The notes beneath the pieces are model-generated. The model was given only the letters and a program-made list of their open reading frames with translations, had not been told where the DNA came from and did not search any database. Both the position numbers and the translations under genes were made by a program. From Salipiger thiooxidans (GTDB lineage: Bacteria > Pseudomonadota > Alphaproteobacteria > Rhodobacterales > Rhodobacteraceae), in contig NZ_FNAV01000001.1 of the NCBI RefSeq assembly GCF_900102075.1, forward strand, positions 248,001 to 312,000: DNA of 64,000 nt, written 5' to 3'. Below are positions 54,637 to 62,600 of the stretch, piece after piece (the stretch's first letter is position 1; each line of letters opens with the position of its first letter).

Positions 54637-56433
54637 ATGTCATTGCTCGGAACGCTCGCCCGCGCGACGGAATCCCGCCGTGTCTGGTTCAAATTCCCCT
54701 TCGTGCCCGCGATCATGATCATTCTCGGCCACCGCGAGAACCTGCGGCAGGGCAACCTCATCGACCTCGAGACCAAACCGCCCACGCCCAAGCCGGTTGA
54801 CGACCCGGTGAACTTCCGCACCGCCGATGGCAGCTACAACGACCTCGGCGCGCCCTGGATGGGCATGGCCGGCACGCGCTTCGGTCGCAACGTGAAGCCC
54901 GAGGCGGCGTTCGGCGAGACCGGCGAGGCGCTGCGGACCCCCTCTCCCCGTCTGGTGTCGAACCGGCTTCTGGCGCGCGGCGACTTTACCCCGGTGCCGC
55001 ATCTCAACGTACTGGCGGCGGCGTGGATCCAGTTCATGGTGCACGACTGGCTGTCGCACGGGTCGAACGACAAGGACCGGCTGCACGACATCCCGCTCCC
55101 CGAGGGCGACGACTGGGACGGCCCGATGAAGGTGCCCGCCACCACGCTCTCGCCCGCCGGAGACGGCGACGCCGGGCGCCCCCCCGCCTACACCAATGCC
55201 GAGACCCACTGGTGGGACGCCAGCCAGATCTACGGCTCGAGCGCCGAGCGGCTGGCCATGGTGCGCACCGGCTCGGGCACCGAGGTTCGGTCCGACGGCA
55301 CGCTGGCGCTGGACGAGCGCGGCCTGCTGCCCATCGACAGCCCCTCGGGCGTGGCCGACCTCGAGCTGAGCGGTGTCAACGGCAACTGGTGGATCGGGCT
55401 TTCGGTGCTGCACACGCTCTTCGTGCGCGAGCACAATGCCGTGGTGGCGCGACTCAGGGTCGATTATCCGACCGCCTCCGGGGAATGGCTCTTCGGCAAG
55501 GCGCGGCTCGTGGTTTCGGCGCTGCTGGCCAAGATCCACACGGTGGAATGGACGCCCGCGCTGATGGACAGCCCGGTCGGACGCATGGCCATGCGGGGCA
55601 ACTTCTGGGGCCTGATCGGCGAGCGTGCCACCGTCGCCAACGGGCGTTTCTCGGAAAGCGAGGTGGTCAACGGCATCCCCGGCTCGCCCGCCGATCACCA
55701 CGGTGCGCCCTATGCGATGACCGAGGAATTCGCCGCGGTCTACAGGCTGCACTCGCTGATGCCCGACGACTACGATTTCCGCCGCGCCGCCGATGACAGC
55801 CCGGTCTTGAAGACCGACCTTGCCGGCGTCAGCCACGGTGCCGCGCACCGGCTCTACCGCGAACTCGGGTTCGACGACGTGCTCTACTCGCTCTGCACCG
55901 AGCACCCGGGCGCGCTGGTGCTGCACAACTTTCCCAGGGGCCTGCGCAACCTGCACCGCGAGAACGGCCGGATGGTCGACCTTGCCGCCATCGACATCCT
56001 GCGCGACCGCGAGCGCGGTGTGCCGCGCTTTGCCGAGTTCCGGCGGCAGATCGGCATGTCCGTGCCGCAGACCTTCGGGGACATCACCTCGAACCCCGAA
56101 TGGGCGGCGGAACTGCGCGACGTCTACGGCACCGTCGACAAGGTCGACCTGCTGGTCGGCACGCTGGCGGAATCGCAGTCCGCCCGAGGCCAGCCGCCGC
56201 GCTTCGGCTTCTCGGACACCGCCTTCCGCATCTTCATCCTGATGGCCTCGCGCCGGCTCAAGTCCGACCGTTTCTTCACCGAGGATTTCCGCCCCGAGAT
56301 CTACACCGACGCGGGCTACCAGTGGGTCCTGCGCAACTCGATGCGCAGCGTGGTCGAACGCCACTGCCCCGGCCTGGCCCATGCCTTCGGCGACGCCCGC
56401 AACATGTTCTTTCCCTGGACGCGCGCGTCATGA
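54637..56433 (+). CDS. Animal-haem-peroxidase-family fatty acid dioxygenase (alpha-DOX/cyclooxygenase-like)
   Basis: A 598-residue soluble protein of the animal haem peroxidase superfamily. The distal haem motif WIQFMVHDWLSHG places His136, and HWWDASQIYG (191-200) follows, both as in plant alpha-dioxygenases. FVREHN (262-267) is also conserved. The proximal region EEFAAVYRLHSLMPDDY has Tyr369 three residues before proximal His372, the arrangement of the radical-forming tyrosine in cyclooxygenases and alpha-dioxygenases. It should therefore oxygenate fatty acids rather than act as a plain peroxidase. The ATG at 54637 was chosen over one 36 bases upstream. It is the first gene of the operon and overlaps the next gene by four bases. 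Confidence 0.88.
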   Translation: MSLLGTLARATESRRVWFKFPFVPAIMIILGHRENLRQGNLIDLETKPPTPKPVDDPVNFRTADGSYNDLGAPWMGMAGTRFGRNVKPEAAFGETGEALRTPSPRLVSNRLLARGDFTPVPHLNVLAAAWIQFMVHDWLSHGSNDKDRLHDIPLPEGDDWDGPMKVPATTLSPAGDGDAGRPPAYTNAETHWWDASQIYGSSAERLAMVRTGSGTEVRSDGTLALDERGLLPIDSPSGVADLELSGVNGNWWIGLSVLHTLFVREHNAVVARLRVDYPTASGEWLFGKARLVVSALLAKIHTVEWTPALMDSPVGRMAMRGNFWGLIGERATVANGRFSESEVVNGIPGSPADHHGAPYAMTEEFAAVYRLHSLMPDDYDFRRAADDSPVLKTDLAGVSHGAAHRLYRELGFDDVLYSLCTEHPGALVLHNFPRGLRNLHRENGRMVDLAAIDILRDRERGVPRFAEFRRQIGMSVPQTFGDITSNPEWAAELRDVYGTVDKVDLLVGTLAESQSARGQPPRFGFSDTAFRIFILMASRRLKSDRFFTEDFRPEIYTDAGYQWVLRNSMRSVVERHCPGLAHAFGDARNMFFPWTRAS

Positions 56434-57275
56434 GGGTGCCCGGGCTCATCGACATCGTCACCGTGCGCGACCCCGCCGCGCTGCGGGCGATGGCGGCGGA
56501 CCCGAGGCTCGACCGGCCGCAGACCGGGCGCGGACCGCTTCTCAACCGGCTGATCGCGCGGCTCGCCCGCGACACGCTCAAGGCCGACAATCACCTTCTG
56601 CCGAGCGGCCGCGCCCATGGCGACCACCGCCGCCACGACCTGCGCGCGGCGCTTTCGGCCCGGCTCACGGCACCGGGGCTGGAGGCGGCGCTGGACGGGC
56701 CGGTGCGCGACGCCGCAGTCTACGTGGCGGGCGGCGCGGGCGATCCGCTGCGGCTGGCGCAGGGGCTGCTGGGCCCGGTGCTGATCGACGGCTTCACCCC
56801 CAGCGACGACACCGTCGCGGCAGCAGCCACCATCGGCAGGCCGCTGAGCGGCGGCACGGGGCAGCAGGTGCTCGACTGGCTCACCGGGCGCTCGCGGCGG
56901 GCCCGCAAGCTGCTTTACGGTGCGGCCAACGGCGACCTGAACGCGGTGCACGCCATCGGCATCGCGTCGCAGAACCTTGCCGCCAGCCTCGATGCGATGC
57001 GCGCTGCCGGGGCTGCCACCCCCGCCGCCAAGATGCTTGCCCATGCCATGATCGCGCCCAAGAGGGTCCTGCGGCAGGGCACCGCCCCCGCGGAAACGCT
57101 GGGCGGGCCGGTGCGCGCCGGCACGCTGGTGCTGCTCTCGGTCGAGGATGCCACGAGGCGCACGCTCGACCCGCGCGTCGCCTTCCTGCGCGATGCCTGG
57201 AGCGGCTGCCCGGCGCATGGCTTCGTGCCCGCGCTCCTGCGGCGGATATGGACCGAGGCCGGGGGCGCGTCATGA
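56430..57275 (+). CDS. Short, degenerate cytochrome P450-like protein
   Basis: A 281-residue protein that I place near the P450 fold by pattern. IVTVRDPAALRAMAADPRLDR (9-29) looks like the P450 N-terminal beta region, and HGDHRRHDLRAALSARLTAP (63-82) like helix C (H-x-R-x-R-R). PKRVLRQGTAPAETLGG then PVRAGTLVLLSVEDA (210-241) resembles the segment after helix K. Cys260 in WSGCPAHGF is a candidate haem thiolate. The E-x-x-R of helix K is not recognisable, and the protein is over 100 residues shorter than usual. It overlaps the dioxygenase and OYE genes by four bases each. Loss of haem, or a specialised hydroperoxide-rearranging role, is possible. Confidence 0.55.
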   Translation: MRVPGLIDIVTVRDPAALRAMAADPRLDRPQTGRGPLLNRLIARLARDTLKADNHLLPSGRAHGDHRRHDLRAALSARLTAPGLEAALDGPVRDAAVYVAGGAGDPLRLAQGLLGPVLIDGFTPSDDTVAAAATIGRPLSGGTGQQVLDWLTGRSRRARKLLYGAANGDLNAVHAIGIASQNLAASLDAMRAAGAATPAAKMLAHAMIAPKRVLRQGTAPAETLGGPVRAGTLVLLSVEDATRRTLDPRVAFLRDAWSGCPAHGFVPALLRRIWTEAGGAS

Positions 57276-58606
57276 CCAAAGACGATCCGATCTTCGAGCC
57301 GCTGACCTTCCGCAGCCTCACGGTCAAGAACCGAATCTTCCGCTCGAACATCTCGGGCCGCTTCGACAACGAGGACGGCTCGCTCACCCAGACCCGGATC
57401 AACTGGGAATGCCGCTTCGCCGCCGGCGGGGCGGGCGCGGTGATCTCGTCCTATGTGCCGGTGCGCATGGACGGGCGCATCATCGCGGGCTACGCCACCA
57501 TCCATCGCGACGACTTCATCCCCGCCTGGGCCAAGCTCGGCGAGGCGGTGCGGGCCCACGGCGCGCGCTACATCCTCCAGCTCAGCCATTCCGGCCGGCA
57601 GATGGACCTGCCGGGCGTGCACAACATGCAACGGGCGTCGCCCTCGCCCACCTCGGCGCCCGAGACCCTGCACGGCTTTCTCACGCAGGCGATGTCCACC
57701 GGGCAGGTCCGGCAGATGGTGCGCGATTTCGCCCGCGCCGCGTGGCGCGCCCGCGAGGCCGGACTCGACGGCATCGAGTTGCACGCCGCCAACGGCTATC
57801 TCTTCACCCAGTTCCTGAGCTCGGCCATCAACGACCGCAAGGACGCCTACGGCGGCGGGCTGCGCAATCGCGCCCGCTTTCTGCTCGAGGTCATCGCCGC
57901 GATCCGCGAGACCGTCGGCCGCGAGTTCCACCTGCAGGTCAAGCTCTCGGCCACCGACCACAACAACGTCATCCCGTGGGAGGGCCGCGGCAACACCGTC
58001 GCCGACACCATCAAGGTGGCGCAATGGTGCGAGGCCATGGGCGCCGATGCCCTGCACATCTCGACCGGCTCGCTCTTTCCGCACCCGCTGAACCCGCCGG
58101 GGGACCTGCCGCTCGACCTGCTTGCGATCGCCTACGACGCGATGATCTCGAGCGGCATCCACGGCTTCCGCAACTTCCTGCTGTTCCGCTATCCGGCGCT
58201 GCGGCCGATCTTCCGCTGGATCTGGTTCCGCATGAAGGCGGGCCGCCCGGTGCAGGGCGTCGGGCTCGACGAGGCACGGATGATCCGCGAGGCAGTGACG
58301 ATCCCGGTGATCTCGACCGGCGGCTGGCAGAGCGCCACCGCGATTCGCGATGCCCTGACCAAGGTCGACGCGGTGTCGATCGCCCGCTCGCTCGTCGCCA
58401 ACCCCGATTTGCCGCAGCACTGGGCCGCCGGAAACGACCTGCCGCCCCGCCCCTGCACCTATTGCAACAAGTGCCTCGTCGGGGCGCCCAAGCTGCCGAT
58501 GGGCTGCCACGAGCTGTCGCGCTTCCCCTCGCGCGAGTCGATGATCGACCAGCTGATGGAGGTCTACGCCACCAAGCCCGTCCTCCGCATCCCGGAGGCG
58601 CGATGA
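57272..58606 (+). CDS. Old Yellow Enzyme family NADH:flavin oxidoreductase
   Basis: A 444-residue FMN-dependent enone reductase-type TIM barrel. The substrate-binding pair is His171/Asn174 with proton donor Tyr176 in ELHAANGYLFTQFLS, followed by DAYGGGLRNRARFLLEV. FMN contacts at the end of the barrel are seen in VISTGGW and SIARSLVANPDLP. The C-terminus has four Cys (395, 398, 401, 412) in PCTYCNKC and GC, close to the iron-sulfur site of dienoyl-CoA reductases, but the additional FAD domain is missing. It is the third gene of the operon, overlapping both neighbours by four bases. Confidence 0.9.
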   Translation: MTKDDPIFEPLTFRSLTVKNRIFRSNISGRFDNEDGSLTQTRINWECRFAAGGAGAVISSYVPVRMDGRIIAGYATIHRDDFIPAWAKLGEAVRAHGARYILQLSHSGRQMDLPGVHNMQRASPSPTSAPETLHGFLTQAMSTGQVRQMVRDFARAAWRAREAGLDGIELHAANGYLFTQFLSSAINDRKDAYGGGLRNRARFLLEVIAAIRETVGREFHLQVKLSATDHNNVIPWEGRGNTVADTIKVAQWCEAMGADALHISTGSLFPHPLNPPGDLPLDLLAIAYDAMISSGIHGFRNFLLFRYPALRPIFRWIWFRMKAGRPVQGVGLDEARMIREAVTIPVISTGGWQSATAIRDALTKVDAVSIARSLVANPDLPQHWAAGNDLPPRPCTYCNKCLVGAPKLPMGCHELSRFPSRESMIDQLMEVYATKPVLRIPEAR

Positions 58607-60102
58607 CCTATCACAGCGCCGTCGAAGCCGAACTCGCCCGCCGCCGCCGTCTCTGGCGGCCCCTGCTGGTGCTTGTGCTGATCGTATTGCTGGCGGTGGT
58701 GGTGCTGGGCATCGCGGTGGTGCTGCGCGTGCTGCCCTCGGGCACGCCCCATTACCGCTCGGAGGATGCGCATTTCCGCCATGGCTCGATCGGGGCCGAG
58801 CCAGAGTCCGGCATCCCCTACAAGGTCTGGATGGCGCTGCCCGAGCTCTTCCCCGAGCGCTTCGCGCCGCAGGGCGACTACTCGGCCTTTGGCTTCCTCT
58901 ATGACGGTGAGACGCTTCCGGTGGGCATCTCGCGCCGCACCGTGAGCGGCGTCGAGCTGGTCTGGTTCAACTGCGCCGTCTGCCACACCGGCACCGTGCG
59001 CGCCAACGCCGAGGCCGCGCCCGAGCTGATCTCGGGGATGCCCGCGCAGCAGCTCGACCTGCATGGCTTCACCCGCTTCATCCTCGACGCCGCCACCGAT
59101 CCGCGGGTCTCGCCCGAGAGCCTGCGCGCCGCAATGCGCGACAGCGGCAACGCGCTCGGCCCAGTCGAGGCCCTGATCTGGCGCTTCGCCGTCTTCCCGC
59201 GGCTGCGCGAGGGCATGATCGACCGCGCCGCACGGCTGTCGCCGCTGCTCGACCGCCAGCCCGCGTGGGGGCCGGGCCGGGTCGACACGTTCAACCCCTA
59301 CAAGGTGCTGGCCTTCCGCCAGCACGCACGCGAGCTGACCGAGGGCGAGGTGGTCGGCGCCTCGGACTTCCCGTCGATCTTCCTGCAGGGCCCGCGCGAG
59401 GGGATGCAGCTGCACTGGGACGGCAACAACACCAGCCTCGCCGAGCGCAACCTCTCGGCGGCGCTCGGGGCCGGGGTCACGCCCGCCACCGCCGATCATC
59501 CGGCCATCGAGCGCATCGCCCGCTGGCTGCGCGAGCTGCCTCCACCGCCAAGCCCGCACCGCCCCGACCCCGCCGCCGTGGACCGGGGCCGCGCGGTCTA
59601 TGCCCGCGACTGCGCCGGATGCCACGGCCGGCAGGGCGACGACGGCTATGTCTTCGAGGGCGCCCGGCTGGGCACCGTCGAGCCGCTCGCCAACGTGGGC
59701 ACCGACCGCGCGAGGCTCGACAGCTACACCCAGAGCTTCCGGGATGCGCAGGTGCGCGAACTTTTCAAAGGCACGCCCCACGCGTTCCGCAACTTCACCA
59801 AGACCGACGGCTACGCCAACGCGCCGCTCGACGGGCTCTGGCTGCGCGGGCCCTACCTGCACAACGGCTCGGTGCCGACGCTGGCCGACCTGCTGGCCCC
59901 TCCCGAGGCGCGCCCGCCCCGCTTCCGCCGGGGCGGCGACGTCATCGACCCGCAGGGCGGCTTCGTCTCGCCCCCCTGCGATGGCGGGCCCGGCTGCTTC
60001 GACACCGCCCTGCGCGGCAATTCCAACGCCGGGCATCTCTGGGGGACGGGGCTGCCCGTCCCCGAGAAATCCGACCTTCTCGCCTATCTTCTGACCTTCT
60101 GA
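58603..60102 (+). CDS. Membrane-anchored diheme c-type cytochrome
   Basis: A 499-residue protein with an N-terminal transmembrane anchor (about 20-42) and a periplasmic domain with two haem c motifs, CAVCH (124-128) and CAGCH (337-341). The C-terminal region has RGPYLHNGSVPTLADLL, a stretch seen in RoxA-like and other di-haem oxidases/peroxidases. No signal peptidase site is evident, so it stays anchored. It would move electrons or oxidise a substrate on the periplasmic face. The start overlaps the OYE stop by four bases. The partner and direction of electron flow are unknown. Confidence 0.85.
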   Translation: MTYHSAVEAELARRRRLWRPLLVLVLIVLLAVVVLGIAVVLRVLPSGTPHYRSEDAHFRHGSIGAEPESGIPYKVWMALPELFPERFAPQGDYSAFGFLYDGETLPVGISRRTVSGVELVWFNCAVCHTGTVRANAEAAPELISGMPAQQLDLHGFTRFILDAATDPRVSPESLRAAMRDSGNALGPVEALIWRFAVFPRLREGMIDRAARLSPLLDRQPAWGPGRVDTFNPYKVLAFRQHARELTEGEVVGASDFPSIFLQGPREGMQLHWDGNNTSLAERNLSAALGAGVTPATADHPAIERIARWLRELPPPPSPHRPDPAAVDRGRAVYARDCAGCHGRQGDDGYVFEGARLGTVEPLANVGTDRARLDSYTQSFRDAQVRELFKGTPHAFRNFTKTDGYANAPLDGLWLRGPYLHNGSVPTLADLLAPPEARPPRFRRGGDVIDPQGGFVSPPCDGGPGCFDTALRGNSNAGHLWGTGLPVPEKSDLLAYLLTF

Positions 60103-60112
60103 GGAGCCCGCC

Positions 60113-60532
60113 ATGAGCACCCTATCCATCGGCTGGACACAGGCAGACGCCCATCGGTCCCTGACCCGCTTCCGCCGGCTGCTGGCGGTGAACCTCGCCC
60201 TGCAATCGCTGGTCGCCCTGCTCTGCGTCCTCGCCCCCTCCTGCGGCGCCTGGATCACCGGCATCGAGCCGTCGCTGGCGCGGCCGCTGCTGCCGGTCTG
60301 GGGCGGGCTGGTGCTGCTGGTCTCGGCGCTGCAGGTGCTGGCATGGCTCGACCCGGTCCGGCAGCGGTTCCAGGTGGCGATCGCGCTGGCGGGGCGGGTG
60401 CTGATGGCGCTGATCTACCTCTGCCTCGGCTGGCAGTTCTGGCGCTTCGCGATCTTCGACGCGGGCTTCGCGCTGGCGCTGGGGATGCTTTTCCACCGCG
60501 CCCTGATCGCCGAGATACAGACCCGGACCTGA
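60113..60532 (+). CDS. Four-helix integral membrane protein
   Basis: A 139-residue protein with four predicted transmembrane helices and short loops (LLAVNLALQSLVALLCVL, LLPVWGGLVLLVSALQVLAW, IALAGRVLMALIYLCLGW, FAIFDAGFALALGMLF). The layout resembles small DoxX-like or cytochrome-partner membrane proteins, but no signature is present. It starts 10 bases after the cytochrome gene with GAGGAGCCCGCC upstream, so it is part of the operon. It may anchor or receive electrons from the cytochrome, which is inference. Confidence 0.8.
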   Translation: MSTLSIGWTQADAHRSLTRFRRLLAVNLALQSLVALLCVLAPSCGAWITGIEPSLARPLLPVWGGLVLLVSALQVLAWLDPVRQRFQVAIALAGRVLMALIYLCLGWQFWRFAIFDAGFALALGMLFHRALIAEIQTRT

Positions 60533-60563
60533 CCGCCGGGCCAAGCGAAGGAGGGCCAGCACA

Positions 60564-62600
60564 ATGAACGGAACCCCCAACAAGCGCGCCGCCGTGGTGA
60601 TCGGGGTCAGCACCTCTGCGGGCCTGACGCCACTCGTGTCGGCCCCGTCAAGCGCCAGCGAGATCGGCGACTGGCTGCGGCAGCTCGAGCCCGGCTACGA
60701 CGTCACGGTCATCACCGACAAGGACGGCACCCCCGTCACCCGCAAGCAGATCTTCGACGCCGTCTCGCACTACCTGACGCCCACGCGCTACGAGATGCTG
60801 GTGATCTACTACATCGGTCACGGCCTCTTCCAGAACGCCAGCGACGTCTGGATGCTGAGCGGCGCCCCCGGAGATCCCGCGGAATGCGTGAACTTCGACG
60901 AGAGCCGGGATTCCGCCAAGTTCTGCGGGGTCAAGAACGTGGTCTTCGTCTCGGACGCGTGCCGCTCGCTGCCCGCCACGCTGGGGCAGGCGCGGCTGCA
61001 GCCGAGCAGCATCTTCCCCTTTCTCGACCGCTTCCCGCGCCCGACCGGCGAAATCGACTATTTCTGCGCCACCGCCGAGGGGCTCCCGGCCTACGAGGGC
61101 ACCATCGAGGGCACGCGCCAGTCCTTCCTGACCCACGCCATCCGCGCCGCCTACCGCACGCCGCGCCCGAACATGCTGCGGGTGGTGGATTACGACGGCA
61201 AGGCCCGGCAGGTGGTGCCGAACCGGGCGCTCAAGGCCTTCCTGCGCGACACCATCACCGAGACGCTGAGCGACGTCGACTTCACCAAGATCCAGCCGGT
61301 GGAGGTCAACGTGGTCGCGGACGACGACGTGTTCATGGCGGTCCCCGATCCCGCGCCGCCCGTCCCGCCGACGCCCGAGGCGCCGCTGCCGCGCGGCACC
61401 CCGCAGCCGGCGGGAGCCGCGAAGCCCGATGGTCCGGCCCCCGCCGGCGTCGCACCGGGGCTCTTCCGCAGCCGCCCGAAGACGGTCGACGACCTGACCA
61501 AGATCCATGGCATCGGCAGGGTGATGCGCGACCGCCTGCAGGCGCTCGGCGTCTACCGCTTCGCGCAGATTGCCGAATGGGAGGCGCCCGAGATCGACTG
61601 GGTCGCCGCCCGGCTGCGCGGCTACCGCGGCCGGATCGACCTTGACGACTGGGTCGCACAGGCGCGCAACCTGACGGCAGCGCCCGCCGCCCCGCCCGAA
61701 TACCGCGAGCCGCAAGAGATCGTGCGCCGCGCCCTCACCGGACAGCCGGTGGTGCCCGGGGCACCGATGGCCACGGCACTCTCGGAAGACATGCGCGCCC
61801 GGATGCCCGACGCAAGGGTGCAGAGCTTCGAGACCGAAACCGGCTTCACCCTCAGCGGCGCCAAGATCCGCAAGGTCGCGGTGTCGCAGCACCCGATGGG
61901 CGGGGGCCGTGCCGAACGCGCCCCCGAGAAGGTCTCGGGCACGGATCTCGGCGTGATCCGGGTCTATCCCAACGGCCCCGCCGGTCAGATCGCCATCCGC
62001 CTCGCCGACGGGCGCTGCCTGCTGGTGCCGTTCCTGCAAGGCTACATCGGCCACATTCACATGGAGCCCTCGGGCATGGCGGCGCTCTCCTACGTGCCCA
62101 GCATCTACTCCCCCCGCTCGGCACAGCTCGGCGGACAGCGCCCCGAGCTCGACACGCTGCGTGCCGCCGCGACGCTGGCGCTGGACGAGCGCCGCTTCGA
62201 CGCGGGCGCGGCCGCCCGCGGAAACGGCCTTGCGAATGCGATCCGCACCGGCGGCATCATCGACCCGGTGCTCGGGCTTTACGCGGCCTACGCCTATTCC
62301 GACGCCAGCCAGGATGACCTAATCCCCGGGCTCTCGAGCGAGATCGTGGCCGACCTTGCCGCCGATCTCTTCGACGTGCGGCTTCTGTCGCATCGCAGGT
62401 GGACCGAGGCCGGGCTGCCGCCGGTGGTGCCCGCCTGCCCGCTGCTGACCCGCGGCTGGAACCTGCTGCCCTCGCGCGGCGCCACGCTGGCGCCCGCCCT
62501 GCAGGAGGCCGGTGCCCATCTGACCAACGCGCTCTGGACCACCTTCGGCCCCGAGGCCTCGGGGCCGATCTTCGACGCCATTCAGAAAGGAGAGATCTGA
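60564..62600 (+). CDS. Caspase-like (C14) protease with helix-hairpin-helix domain
   Basis: A 678-residue cytosolic protein. The N-terminal caspase-fold domain has the catalytic dyad His86 (YYIGHGLFQ) and Cys133 (VSDACRS). A Pro/Ala-rich linker (about 261-297) follows, then a helix-hairpin-helix type domain (about 306-370; KIHGIGRVMRDRLQALGVYRFAQIAEW when written in two parts, KIHGIGRVMRDRL and QALGVYRFAQIAEW). The last 300 residues are unassigned and contain two long beta-rich segments. It starts 31 bases after the membrane protein gene with GAAGGAGGGCC upstream, and its stop overlaps the hydrolase start (TGATG). Confidence 0.85.
   Translation: MNGTPNKRAAVVIGVSTSAGLTPLVSAPSSASEIGDWLRQLEPGYDVTVITDKDGTPVTRKQIFDAVSHYLTPTRYEMLVIYYIGHGLFQNASDVWMLSGAPGDPAECVNFDESRDSAKFCGVKNVVFVSDACRSLPATLGQARLQPSSIFPFLDRFPRPTGEIDYFCATAEGLPAYEGTIEGTRQSFLTHAIRAAYRTPRPNMLRVVDYDGKARQVVPNRALKAFLRDTITETLSDVDFTKIQPVEVNVVADDDVFMAVPDPAPPVPPTPEAPLPRGTPQPAGAAKPDGPAPAGVAPGLFRSRPKTVDDLTKIHGIGRVMRDRLQALGVYRFAQIAEWEAPEIDWVAARLRGYRGRIDLDDWVAQARNLTAAPAAPPEYREPQEIVRRALTGQPVVPGAPMATALSEDMRARMPDARVQSFETETGFTLSGAKIRKVAVSQHPMGGGRAERAPEKVSGTDLGVIRVYPNGPAGQIAIRLADGRCLLVPFLQGYIGHIHMEPSGMAALSYVPSIYSPRSAQLGGQRPELDTLRAAATLALDERRFDAGAAARGNGLANAIRTGGIIDPVLGLYAAYAYSDASQDDLIPGLSSEIVADLAADLFDVRLLSHRRWTEAGLPPVVPACPLLTRGWNLLPSRGATLAPALQEAGAHLTNALWTTFGPEASGPIFDAIQKGEI

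Noticed and set aside
60113-60532. Gasdermin-like pore protein next to the caspase gene
   Set aside because: The product is a conventional four-helix membrane protein of 139 residues and does not have the size or amphipathic beta pattern of bacterial gasdermins.
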